Source: Aquatica leii
Lineage: Eukaryota; Arthropoda; Insecta; Coleoptera; Lampyridae
Direction of reading: 5' to 3'
DNA length: 64,000 nt
Assembly: GCA_035610365.1 (NCBI GenBank)
Contig: CM069437.1
Location: 55,390,093-55,454,092 of the forward strand
Shown: piece after piece, positions 45,231-56,543 of the stretch
How the letters are laid out: each line of letters opens with the position of its first letter
Position numbering within the stretch: the stretch's first letter is position 1
Notes under the pieces: model-generated
Told to the model about the DNA's origin: nothing
The model's database searches: none
What the model saw: the letters and a program-made list of their open reading frames with translations, nothing else
Translations under genes and position numbers: made by a program

Positions 45231-46665
45231 TGTATCGCCCAATAGATGGAAACAAGTGGAATGGCTTGTTTAAACGCCCCCACTAGTTTAAAAAACTTAA
45301 AGTTACAAAAACTAAAAAAAAAACTGAAAAGATGAAGTTTGACATCATTGACTAAAAATATATATAAAGCAGAGCATCAAAACTAAAATTCAAAGTTATT
45401 ATTTATTTACAATTGGGTGCGTAAAGTTTTTTTATAGCGCGACAGCTATGTTTAAAAACCGAGCCCAACGGACGACGTTTTTATTTAGCTAGAACGTTGT
45501 AATACCTAAACGCACAAAATTTTCTATTAATTTTTTTAGTCGACAATAATTTAATATAAAAAAAGTATGAACAATTACGTTTATTTTTTATGTTGGCGTT
45601 AAAGGTACCTACTTACCTACCTCTGCATTTTGATAAATTTAAAATTTTGTTTTCTGGCTATTTGCTTATTACAATTTTTTGAATAACCTCTTTGCTTACA
45701 TAAAAAACTTGTTAGAAAATACCTCGAAGTGACCCCTATGGGTGCGCTCTAGCGATGCGTTAGGTATACACTTAAAGAAAAATTGATCATGAACTGAATG
45801 TACGGTATACATCAACCTATAGTACATTAAAACAATTTTAATTTTAGGTAAGAGATACATTGATTTATTGTAACATACACAGAATCAAGTTTTATCACTA
45901 AGAAAATTGAGTATGTGTGAACCTCAGTGTCAGCAATAAATTCATTTTTATGTAGCATGTCAAGTGGTGTCAGTGCATTTAGTTCGTTAATTTTTTTTGA
46001 TGCAATTCCATAGTGCAGTAGAACAGAATCAAAAATATTGTCAACGTTTTAGTTACTAAAGTTTGTTCTATAGGTGAGGGTATGCATTTTATTATTTATT
46101 AATAATCTCTCAATCGTACTGTAATTCTCAAATGTATCTAAATAATATTGTTAATTAAGTGTTACTAATAACTGACGTTATTCATATCTTTAATTATTTT
46201 AGCCTCAAAAAACGATGGCGAAACATATGCATCAAGTCAATAAAATTGTCAATGGATGAGTTGGATTCCTACTGGACAGCATGCATAAAATTAGAGACGT
46301 CTTCAAGTCTATCAACGAAATATTTGATCAATAGCCATTCTACAAAAATCATCTGATTTTTGTTTTGTAAGAACATTGTATAAAATAATGTTTTTAATTG
46401 CAAATGCAATATTTTTTAGATTGATGTTGACTTTACCTATCTATACCCACCAGGAGATTACTAAAAATTACCAATACGAATAACAAGCTAATTTTTCTTT
46501 TCAATTTTAGTTTGACTGATGTTTACTTTCAGAGTGTAATAAAATTGAATCGCTTTGTATAATATCTAAATATATATTTCACATACTATTAATGTTTATT
46601 AATACATTAAATTGATGTAGTGCATTCATTTAATTAATGTAATTGTAAATATTGTTGATGTACAG
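45231..46665. other. No firm gene; possible ankyrin-like exon scrap at 45905-46047 (minus)
   Basis: On the minus strand 45905-46047 reads VDNIFDSVLLHYGIASKKIN then ELNALTPLDMLHKN. The 'LL..G......N..G.TPLD' shape recalls an ankyrin repeat. No flanking repeat or exon could be joined to it, so it stays a weak suggestion. Confidence 0.25.
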
Positions 46666-46736
46666 TGTTACGGTCGAATTTTCTTTACGTACGTCTATGT
46701 TGTTACGGACGAAATTTTCTTTACGTACGCCTATGT
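46666..46736. repeat. Two-copy tandem repeat, about 35 bp
   Basis: TGTTACGGTCGAATTTTC... (46666-46700) and TGTTACGGACGAAATTTTC... (46701-46736) follow each other directly and differ by a substitution and a 1-base indel near the start plus one more substitution (CGTCTA / CGCCTA). Confidence 0.75.
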
Positions 46737-47644
46737 ATTTTCAACGGGAATTTAGATTCGGGTTTACGCCCTCTAACGTTCGTTTTTCGGTGCGATTCAT
46801 TTGACGGAAATTCGTCACGCGGGCATGATATAAAGTGGTCTGACGCATTGAAGAGTTATGTTATCTATTACCATCTAGAAAACCAATTATAATTAGCGAT
46901 TGATCTGATTGCTTCAACGCGTTACAGGGTAAGCTATTGTCGTCTTTTAGTAACAATTTCGTTCGTAATTCTGTGTGTTCCTTTTAACAGCCATTTTACG
47001 TTCCTTTCTTTAACATCTGGTACCTTATCGATAAATGGCTATCGTAAACGACTGCTAAATACGTTAGCACGTTGCCGTACACGGGCACCAGCGTAAGGCG
47101 ATTTCCACGCTACGAAATTGGGGGTCTTGCGGAGCCTTCCCGGGCAAAAAGTGCTACACGTGGATGACACGCCGTGACCTGTCTTAACCACCTATTTGTG
47201 TTCTAACGACATTCAGTATTCGATACCAATTTACTAAGGAATGAACCTCGACAAATATTTGGATGGGACGATGCTAACCTTTTTGTTATAAGGCTTATGG
47301 CTATAGCAAATTAAACCAAAGATAAGGGGTACCACAGCATACGACAACCGGTTTATATTATTTATACTTTCTTGTACCTTAAGTAATGATTGTTGTAGAT
47401 GTTTGATTTCGTGAGACATTAGTTTGACACGAGTTGCGATTCAAATTGCTTACAGGGTTACGTGTCGGGGAAAGTACTTTCTTCACACCAGTGGAAATTC
47501 CTGTATTGATGGTAAGTGCTTTTATATGTTTTATTGCGTAGTCAACCGGGTCACTCACGAAACTTTTGCTATTAATTCTGTAATTATCGCTATTGTTGTT
47601 TACCGGCTAGGTAGTAAATTTTACTTATGTTGAGTTGCGCATGC
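46737..47644. other. Unassigned, moderately GC-richer stretch
   Basis: This has more CG dinucleotides than the surroundings. Short open frames (47234-47419 minus, 47424-47633 plus) have no recognisable domain. Confidence 0.3.
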
Positions 47645-47927
47645 TGTGTACTTCCAACGATTGATTAACGTTAGTGCTATATTAATTCCGCACGTTTTGT
47701 TACGATAAATTAACCTTAACGTAGTAACTTATTATTCTTACTGTGTTTGATTGTCAGTAATGCCATATTACTAAATTATTTTGTGTACTTCCAACGATTG
47801 ATTAACGTTAGTGCTATATTAATTCCGCACGCTTTGTTACGATAAATTAACCTTAACGTAGTAACTTATTATTATTACTGTGTTTGATTGTCAGTAATGC
47901 CATATTACTAAATTATTTTGTGTACTT
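47645..47927. repeat. Tandem duplication, two copies of 137 bp
   Basis: The unit starting TGTGTACTTCCAACGATTG at 47645 is repeated from 47782, nearly identical (for example CACGTTTTG / CACGCTTTG). A third start, TGTGTACTT at 47919, marks the original right edge. The high identity suggests a recent event. Confidence 0.85.
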
Positions 47928-48775
47928 CGCATATTGTATGTAGACGAAATTTACTACCATCTACTCTTCGCTAGTCATGTCAATGTAATCTACGAATGTG
48001 TTGTGTGTTGCCGATACTTCGGATATTTAGTTATACTCGAACTAAAATTATTCTTGGTCCTGTTATTCAACTGTTATCAATTCGAACGTTAATCTATTTA
48101 TCATTATAGAGGAATTAAAGTGAAATTGTTATTAACGATTGAGTTTCTTTTTTTATTCGTTTCTTTCAGCAGTTACGAACCTAACATTTTGTTACAAGTT
48201 TATTACCACCTGTCTTGAGCGGGACAGAAGTGACTTTGGAGAAGCTCTGGCGCCCTTAAATATCTTTTCATTATTATCTAGGAACCCTACCCTCTCACCG
48301 ACTATTGTGAGTTGGCCGTGCAGGTTCGTAAACTAGCAAAAAGCTTGTAACAACAGTTTACACTATTTCAAGAAATCTGTTACATCAAAATAATGAAATA
48401 CATACATAAAATCAATGTAATTGTACATCAAATTAATGACGCACACAAATTGCGTCAATGTAATCGTACATTGTGTTTATGAACTTTTACATTGATTCAT
48501 GAATGTTGGTACACGAAATTGATGAATCATGTACAATCAATTAAAGTAATAATACATTGTCTTGATGTACACATTCTTGTTCAGATTCAATGTTTTAGTA
48601 CAGTAATCTAATGTAACAGATTCATCGGATGAAAAATATGTACATTTTTTATTGATTTAATGTAGATTTACATTGACTCTACCTCACTTTTTCTTTCAGT
48701 GTACGTGTACGTGTATCTTTGACATTTGTAATATAAAGTTTTTGGTATTTTGATTTTCTGTAATAAAAAAAAGAC
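47928..48775. other. Region with many ATTGATGTACA-like short repeats
   Basis: Between about 48370 and 48690 the words TACATTGA, TCAATGTA, GTACATT and AATGTAC recur in both orientations more than ten times. A similar cluster lies near 46590-46665. No coding content was found. Confidence 0.4.
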
Positions 48776-49294
48776 TCAAAACCACGCTCTGCTAATAGCT
48801 CTGTTAATAGCTCTGCTAATAGGTTATGATCCCAAGAAATTAAATGACCGAGTCCTTACAGCGACAGAGTAGAATTGTGTGTATTTGCATTACGGTGCAT
48901 ACAAGTGTAAAAGCACGCGGAAAGAATAAGTAGAATTAATCGAATTAAAACACTTACAAAAGACAATGACGCCACATGAAAAATTCAAATGGAAGCAATT
49001 CTTATTAAAAGTGATGCTTGAGGTTACATTAATTGTTAAGGATTATTTGGCGCCTGCGACTGGCAACCAACATCGCATTTCCCCTACTTAACGAAGAAGC
49101 GTCGCAAGGGTTGTGCGCTTCGTACAAACATTTTTAATATAAGTTTGATATTACTCATTCATGTACATAAAACCGATTTATATACAGTATTTTGTTGTAT
49201 TGTGGAATAAATCATTTAAATTTCTTAAGTGTCGTCAAATCTTTTACAAAGAAATCATACATTAATGGTAATTTAAAAAAACCGCAGTGTGAAA

Positions 49295-50700
49295 AAGTGG
49301 CGACGTAAAAAATTAGAAATCATTCTTGCAATCATTCAATCCGAGTTAAAACAAATTAAAACCTGCAACATTTCTCAAAGTGTATGGTTAAAACTGAAAG
49401 AAATATAACAATCAAAATGTCCCGCTTGGAAAGCACAATTGTTAAAAATGATAACTTTGCATCGCATGTAAGAAGGGAGAAACGTCCAGTCTCTCATAGA
49501 TAGTTTTTTCGACGCTGTAGACAAACTACAAAACATACAAGTTGAAATTAACAATGAATTATTAATGATCATGTTGCTTTACAATATTCTACCTAGCTTT
49601 GAGAACTTTGGATGTGCCGTTGAATCTCGCGATGAATTTCTTTTGCCGGAATTACTTTGCATCACAATAAGAGAAGAAAACGCCGCGAGAAACGCGACAA
49701 CTCGTAACAACGCAACGCCAAGTGAAATGGTAGCTGACAAAATAAAGAAAAACATTTTCCAGAGCAAAAGAGAAAATTCTTTAGAACAAAGTTTTAAACA
49801 TAAAAGTCACAGGTGCAGAAAAGTCAGGCACAAAACAGCTGATTGCAGAAGTAAAAAAAAAACTCTCAATCAACAGCAAATTGTTCACAAACACTTCTAA
49901 CTATTGAATAAGCTCACTACGTAAATAACAAGCAAATGTCGACAAAGTGGTGCTAAGACAGTGAAGCGACATGCCATTTGTGTAAAGACATTGAAATTTT
50001 TACGGAAATAAGTGAAATAGTGCAAGAAAAGCTAAACGTAGCAAATGGTCGAGTCACCATCGAGATTAACATTATAACTAAAGACGAAATTAACTTATGT
50101 GCAAATGTGTTAGGTAAACTAAAAGACATTAGGTTGAAGAATGTTTATTGCGTGCCTGATTTAAGTATGCACTTAATGTCTGTATGTAAAACAACGCAAA
50201 ACAATAAAACATTAGTTTTTGGTTCAGATAGAATGACTGCAGATTGAGTAAGCAACCTATATTACGCGCAAACATGCAATGTTGCGGTTAACGCGAAGAG
50301 CTTAAAAGAAAAATTAGAACGTTCGAATGTGGCATCGTCGATTAGGTCATTTAAACCTCAATGATCTAAGAGAAAGCTTATGTAACGATATTATCAAGAT
50401 ACCGAACTTTGTTGTAAACTTTAAAACTATGATTGCGATGTTTGCATCAAAAGAAAGCTGACACATCTACCGTTTCTAAATAAATCCTAGTGAAGTTCAA
50501 GACTGCTCAAGGTCATACACATCGACGTATGTGATCCAACTAAAAATGAATCCTTACTCGATAAAGTTAGGTACATTATAGAATTCATCAATGATTACTC
50601 TCAATGCCCTTATATTTATGGGCGGATGCGATCAACGTTGCTAACTACATACGAAATAGATCTTCCACAAAGAATCGAAATTTTCGAATTTATGGAAGCA
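49295..50700 (+). pseudogene. Copia gag, protease and integrase N-part
   Basis: Gag: VWLKLKEI, AQLLKMITLHRM, SFFDAVDKLQNIQVEINNEL, YNILPSFENFGCAVESRDE and the knuckle CRKVRHKTADC (49370-49855). One Cys of the CCHC is lost. Protease: DSEATCHLCKD (near 49950-49980), where the active-site DSG is DSE. Then LNVANGRVTI and LKNVYCVPDLSMHLMSV (50030-50190). GAG-pre-integrase: MWHRRLGHLNLNDLRESL with a C..C pair (50326-50460). Integrase entry: LKVIHIDVCDP...IIEFINDYSQCP (50505-50610). Multiple frame changes and stops. The parts are collinear with a standard copia polyprotein. Confidence 0.85.
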
Positions 50701-50819
50701 AGGTTTTCTGCTTAAACAGACAACCAGGAAAAGAAAAGTTTGAACCCAAGTGCAGATAAGAATATTTACACGAACTAAAAGAAGAGCGATACGTAAAATT
50801 CGTAAAATATTGCGAATCT

Positions 50820-51060
50820 ATACTTTTTTAATATTTGGATGTCGTGCATTGTCATGGGCCCGATTAAACGTCGGCCGGGAAAACAGTGAGGACGGGATCG
50901 AAACCAAGGTGTCGACCGCTTTGAACAGATTAGTAGACGTTGACTGGAAAAATTGTGCGAATGACAGACGTTCTTACACTGGATATGAGTTTACTCTATC
51001 CCGAAGGCCAATTTCGTAGAACGACGAATGACTGAGATTGCAAAAGAAGATAGAACTCGG
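50820..51060 (+). pseudogene. Copia RNase H end
   Basis: VDVDWKNCANDRRSYTGYEF (50935-50990) matches the copia RNase H signature '..D.DWA.D..DRKS.TGY.F'. It follows the integrase entry after only about 200 bp, so RT and most of integrase are deleted. Confidence 0.75.
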
Positions 51061-51114
51061 ATATAAAAGTCTAACAAACGCAAAAATGATAGTAGCTCAA
51101 CAATCAAAACCACG

Positions 51115-51120
51115 CTCTGC
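51115..51120. other. Left copy of 6-bp target-site duplication CTCTGC
   Basis: CTCTGC directly precedes the left inverted repeat and is repeated exactly at 54220-54225 after the right one. Confidence 0.7.
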
Positions 51121-54100
51121 CAATACTGCCCTTCTAAAAAAAAGGTCCTATCTGAAAATATGTAGAACTGAGATAAATGATGTTTTATGTTTTTTCTCCA
51201 GACAATTTGTTTTATTGCAACAATAATTTGGAAATTTAGAACCAATAATTGAAAAGGAATTTACAGGACATGGGCTAATATAATTTTAATATAGATAGCT
51301 GTGACACTTGAATTTTGATTTTTTTATTATATAGAACAATTTTATTATGTAACACTAACTATTAACTAACTATTAGAAAAGTCCTAAATATAATAATCGG
51401 TTACTACATTTTATCTATTTTATAATAATAATGCAAAACAAAACGTTTATTCTTTGAAAAATAATAATGCCTCATTACATCTGATGACCAATCACTAGTA
51501 TCACTATTCTTGTCAACGTCATCAATGTTGTCATTATTTACGTAAAGTTCTTCCCAGAACTGCATTCTATTATCTGGAAAATGTGACTTTAATGTTGAAA
51601 TTAGGGTGTTTTTTCTCTGTAAAATTATCCCTTTTTTTGTATGGCATGGAATAGGCTTGTTTAATCTATTTTTATATTTGCTTAAAAATATATCATCATT
51701 TACTTCTATAAAATTATTTGAAAAATCTTTTTTATATAAAAAAAAGCGTACTGCCTCTTTTGAAAAAAAATTCAACTATATCTTTCATATAAATTTTTGA
51801 CGTTAATTGTCGTAGTTTGTATTTTGATGTATAATCAATAAATTCATAAACATTATTAAGTTCTATTACATGAACATCGACTTTATTTGAGTTTGCTGCT
51901 TTAACAGTAACAATAAAATCATTAAAATCACACACTCTTTTTTTGCGCTTCAATGACAGCTCAACCTGATGTTGGAACAAGTCTGCTGTCATAAACGTAT
52001 GTCCTGATACGAAATATTTTACAGTAAGGGTTTCCAGAGCGACTTCTGAACAGTTAACAATGTATATAAAAAACACAGTAATGACCAATTTTTGTTTTGG
52101 CTGGAGCAATTATCCAACCAAATTGTAACAGATTTAACGTCTCTATTATTACGGAAAAAAGCATAATACGTGGATATTATGTCGTCCTTAGACCTTCTTC
52201 TAACGCCTTCGTGCCATAATACTGCTAAAGGATTGATTTTACTTCTTTTCCCCAGTGGAACAAAACTCTCATTGAAGGCAATAATACGAGTTGTGAAAAT
52301 GATTTCTTTGAATGTGTCCAAACGAGGTAACATGATAACCTAAAATGTTCATTCGTTATTAATAAATTAGGTATTATTTCATCAATTTCAAAATTTACCT
52401 TCTGTAGATCCACACACATAAAAAGTTCCTCACGATCAGAAGTCTTCTCTGAATCATTTTGGTATTCATTCCTGGAATCAGTATATTTTTTTCTATGAAT
52501 TTTAGAAGATTTGCATATATCACATCCAATTTGCCCATTTTGATCATCGTGGTTTGCGACTTTTTTATGTAACGTAAATTGTTCACATTCCTCGTGTCCT
52601 AAATTTGCAAAATAAATGTTGAGATCATTAACTTGTTTTCAATATAATTCAAAAGAGACCAATTGTGAATATTTTTGCTGAAAATTTTTATACATGAAAT
52701 TGATTGTAATGTCGCTTGGCAGATACTTTCTATTTGAAACATGCTCCCTTCGATAATGCGAGATTGTTGGTTTGAATGAGTTTATGTGATTTATGATGTG
52801 AGTTCTATCAATTTTGCGTGATGATGGATGACGTTCTCTGTTGTCTGGTTTTGGCGTTATTAGTTTTGGATCCGTACATCGAATATTTTTCACTAACCTA
52901 TCGTTCTCTTTTTCGTACCCCAACGTAGCGAGAAAAAACACCTTACATACACTTACTTCTTCACCTTTGTTGATTTCAAACTATATTTGAAGGAGTACTT
53001 CCGTTTCGTCGTTTCTTTGTTCTTTGTGGTGTTTCTTTTCTTTTCAAATTTTTTCACCAAATTAAAAATAAATAGTTTCTGTTGATCCTTAGACAAATTC
53101 CAAAACTGACTGTTCATATCCCTTTGCCTAGTACACGTAATTTTGCTAAGACACTGTAATTTCCAACAACAGTTTTTCTTGACACTGTTCTTGTCGATAT
53201 TTCGCTTTCTTTGCCTCTTTTCTTTTGACGGAAAAATCGTCAAAAATTTTGCGCTTACGTAACTCTCTTTTTTTTGTATAAATTCTACTCTCAGTTTTAT
53301 TAGCTGCAGCGTTGATAATATCGCCTAAAATACTGCGAATAAAGCAGGCGAATCATTGTCACCATTGCTAATATCCTGTATGCCTGAAACTTTGTCTGAA
53401 AGTATCCCCTGGGATCCTTCAGCAATCTTTATATTAGATATTACTTTATTTTTTTTATTCTTCGCAGTGGCAGTTTGCTTCTTCTCTACTTCACTCTCTG
53501 AGTCATTCAAACTGGTACTGCTCTCAGGAATATAATCAAAGTCGTTGTTTTGATTTAGTAGCTTTTGTCTAGACATATTTGTAGTAGTTGTAGTAAACCT
53601 TTCCTTTAAACTCTTATTTAACGCAAGTTGCACCATCATTTTATTACGGCTCAATTTGGCGGGAAATGTGCTATAACATTGTCCACAGTAACTTCGTACG
53701 GCATTAATATATTTAACATTAACTTACGTGTTGTTATCCATATCCATGTATATAAAAGTATATTTAACACAAGCACAAACGTTCACAACTAACTTATTTT
53801 ACAAATTTAAGCAAAAATGTTAGCACCAACAACCGTTGACATGTAAGAATGTTTTGGTTATGTTTTAACTAATCCTAAATGAAATTGTCCTATATGACGC
53901 ACTTCATACAGTTAGTTAGTACTGGTAATATTATTAAAATGGTGTTTACTGCTAGATGAAAAAGTCCTAACTGCAAATATTTACGTAGATAGGACATGTA
54001 ATTGTAGTAATACCTACATAGGACATTTTAATTAAGGACAAGTGGCTGGATATTCACTTATGACAAAACATTTTATGAGAATTTGGTACGCTAACACATC

Positions 54101-54219
54101 AGATAGAACTTTAAGACTTAGTAAACGTGTAAGTAACATACCTATAAATCCAAATCCACAAATAACTAAAAATCGAAAAATTTGCAGATAGGACCTTTTG
54201 TTTTAGCAGGGCAGAATTG
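51121..54219 (-). mobile_element. 3.1-kb DNA transposon of unassigned superfamily
   Basis: Terminal inverted repeats of about 40 bp: left 51121-51160 begins CAATACTGCCCTTCTAAAA and includes GGTCCTATCTG; right 54180-54219 is its complement (CAATTCTGCCCTGCTAAAA, AGGTCCTATCTG). Only a few positions differ. Both sides are flanked by CTCTGC. The element sits inside the copia relic and contains one intron-bearing gene on the minus strand. The word TAGGAC/GTCCTA recurs near both ends (51147, 51381, 53888, 53967, 53991, 54021, 54190), as transposase-binding subterminal repeats often do. Confidence 0.8.
51404..53654 (-). pseudogene. Uncharacterised insect transposon-borne protein (possibly DUF7869), broken by frameshifts
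   Basis: N-terminal low-complexity acidic part (53325-53654), then a basic Cys-containing part (52953-53243). Next comes VFFLATLGYEKENDR, IINHINSFKPTISHYRREHV and RKYLPSDITI (52639-52941). Then HEECEQFTLH and CDICKSSKIHRKKYTDSR, and FMCVDLQK|VIMLPRLDTF joined across a clean 59-nt GT..AG intron (52398-52340). FNESFVPLGK, DDIISTYYAFF and IWLDNCSSQNKNWSL follow. Then GHTFMTADLFQHQVELSL, IYMKDIV and a C-terminus ending NRMQFWEEL (51404-51775). I recognise this as a family present in many copies in insect genomes, with no established function. Three or more single-base frame changes (mostly in A or T runs) and an in-frame TGA near 52637 disable it. The WLDNC..QNKN block and its acidic neighbours suggest an RNase-H-like fold; that is inference. 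Confidence 0.7.
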
Positions 54220-54225
54220 CTCTGC

Positions 54226-55565
54226 TCCTAGAAGTATTAAACCAAGTTAAATGCTTAAATCTTTTAATCTAAAATCGTTGGTGACTTGACAGCTGTCTAC
54301 AGCGAACTGTAATAATAATTGACATAGTTGTCACGAGATTGCAAAAAGTTATATTATAATATAAATTCAAAAATCTATACGTTTTTGTACATTTATATTA
54401 TTGCATATACATTTATTTAATTTGTAACGAATTTTATTATTATTAAAACGAATTTATTTATACTACAAATATATACACGTTTAAACTAACCGAACTAATT
54501 AAATCTAAGGAAATTTAATAAAAACACTTACACTATAATTTATGTATAATACTATCACTTACACGAAGATAAGTCCGCGGATAACTATTTAACACTTATT
54601 GTTTGTTTACACTAAAGTCACGTACAAGGTTATACACCTAATGTATCTCACACGCGTTAACTACTTATTTATTTAGACTTGAATAATACTCTTAACAATG
54701 TCGCCTTCGAATTACAGGAAATAACTGACCTACGATTTGTTTGTACCGTATTTATACGTTTCTGAAAACATTCGAGAAGCTTCTACATTCTTTCGTGAAC
54801 GTTCTAGACGTTCGCGAATGGTTCAATATAAAGTTTAGTATTATCTAATTACCATGCTTTTTAGACGTTTTTTAAAACTTGGAATTTCATGCTTATTTTA
54901 CTGCACTGTGCAGATTTTACAATACTGTCGTACGACAATGTGTGTAAAAACCAAGTTACATTTGAGGTGCAAAGAATTATAAAACTCAGTTTACACTTAA
55001 GGGGACTAAAAAAAATTTGAAGTAATCTAAATTTTGCGCTTAACTATAAATGCAAACATCGATAAATTAAATATATTTTACATATAATCAATGTTTAAAC
55101 TGATAATTTTATTAAATAATTTAGTAATTTTAGCAAAAATACTTACGTTATCTATTTATTTTTGTGTTTTAAATCACAGTTACGTCAAAATTAATCATGC
55201 GGTAAACACTGGTGACTACGATATACTCTTGTCGCTTAAGTTATAATAATTCACTTATCAATCTTATAATTCTACAATTGAAGGGTTCGTTTTAAAAACA
55301 GCACATCTCTAAAAATGCCAATTTTGAGATAGCCGCGAATCTTGTAGAAAGTACCAGTCTTTACATATTGTGTAGACTCATTCTCTCAAAAACAACACAG
55401 GAACAGATTTATTAAATGTTGGAATTTTGGTGTTTCTGTAAAAACAGCACATGTCCATATTGTGTATCCGCAAAAACAATACTTGTCCTAACCATACGTT
55501 GTTTTGCTAAATAATAATTATGATGCAAATTAGAAATGTAACCTAAAAATCTACTTGTGTATTGT
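54226..55565. other. No recognised gene
   Basis: AT-rich sequence right of the transposon. The first bases (CTCTGCTCCTAG) may continue the copia LTR. Nothing else recognised. Confidence 0.3.
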
Positions 55566-56310
55566 GATTGGTAACCGCCGGAAATCTCCAAAGGATGCTA
55601 GAAGTCGTCATAAAAATAGAAATAAGCAATTTCCTCCGAAGATAATAACTTTACTAAAAATGCATATAATGTCTTTCCAACCATGACAATCTCATTACTT
55701 TCGACCTGATAATCCCGATAGGTTCTATCTTTCGGAGGCATCAATTGTTAAAGATATGGCATATTTTCAAAACAAAATTTAATTAAAAATTTAGCTTTTC
55801 TCGTTTAGATACATGTGCAGAATGCGACATTAGACGAAAATATAAAGCATATGCTAAAGCAGGTGATATTGAGTGCTGGACGTTTGATTACATGCAAAAT
55901 TTTCCTCTTGCTTTTATTCTAAGTAACCCAGCGTTTTATGTACGCCAGTTATGGTATTATTTCTTTGGAATCCACAATTTGGGAAATAAAGAAGTTGTAA
56001 TGTACACATACTATGAAGCAATAGCTAAAAAAGGAACTAATGATGTAACGTGTATGCTATTCTTTATTACATTAACACAATGAGTTTACTTTCGAACGTT
56101 TGGTTTTTCACTAATACGTCGCTCTTACTTGCCCAATGATTAAGATTTTGCCTTAATAGAAAAAAAAGCGTATGGAAAGAATTGAATTACCTGAGCAATG
56201 AAATGAGTTAAATCAGAAAACACGAGTGAAACCATCTACCTTTCAAGTTGTAAACTTGAAACATAAAAGCAGGAATTGAAAAATATTTTCTGAAACTCCC
56301 AAAACCTTCT
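55566..56310 (+). pseudogene. Second, more distant member of the WLDNC-type transposon protein family, deleted
   Basis: Plus strand: IMSFQP*QSHYFRPDNPDRFYL (near 55670-55740) parallels the HINSF.P.ISHY block of the 51404-53654 gene. LDTCAECDIRRKYKAYAKAG and CWTFDYMQNFPLAF follow (55805-55920). Then QLWYYFFGIHNLGNKEVVMYTYYEA and NDVTCMLFF; after that a gap where the SD/LDNC..QN block should be. FGFSLIRRSYLPND.DFALIEK and VKPSTFQVVNLKHKSRN close it. The order matches the related family with 'GHS.LPND.DF..IEK'. The central acidic block is deleted and stops are present. Terminal repeats not found. Confidence 0.6.
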
Positions 56311-56403
56311 CTGTAGTTAAAGAGTATCAGACAGCTTTATGTGGAAGAGGCTATACCTGCAGTACGTGTACGAGGTATTTTCAATGGGGTTTGAAGACAA
56401 GCA

Positions 56404-56543
56404 CCCAAACAACACATTGGTACAAAAAACGTCTAAATGTCCGGCTAATAGACGTTTATTAGACATTAAAACGTTTTTAAACGCGTTATTAACGTTTATT
56501 AGACGGACATTTAGACGTTTTTTGTACCAATGTGTTGTTTGGG
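56404..56543. repeat. 140-bp near-perfect palindrome with nested ACGTTTATTAGAC repeats
   Basis: CCCAAACAACACATTGGTAC at 56404 is exactly complementary to the end at 56543. The arms (about 52 bp) are almost perfect through AAAAAACGTCTAAATGTCCG. The centre repeats ACGTTTATTAGAC twice around AAAACGTTTTTAAACG, itself palindromic. Typical of a hairpin MITE. Confidence 0.85.

Larger units (their letters stand above)
48776..51114 (+). mobile_element. Ty1/copia retrotransposon relic, plus strand
   Basis: Gag (from about 49295), protease, GAG-pre-integrase, start of integrase and the end of RNase H are present in order; most of integrase and the whole RT are deleted. A tRNA-iMet-like primer site (GGTTATGATCCC near 48823) suggests the 5' LTR ends near 48820. 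The words TCAAAACCACGCTCTGC occur both at 48776-48793 and at 51104-51120, consistent with matching LTR pieces. The downstream copy is cut by the insertion at 51121. Confidence 0.75.

Noticed and set aside
47234-47419. 61-codon minus-strand frame with a hydrophobic segment
   Set aside because: Resembles no family firmly; a short frame in unassigned DNA.
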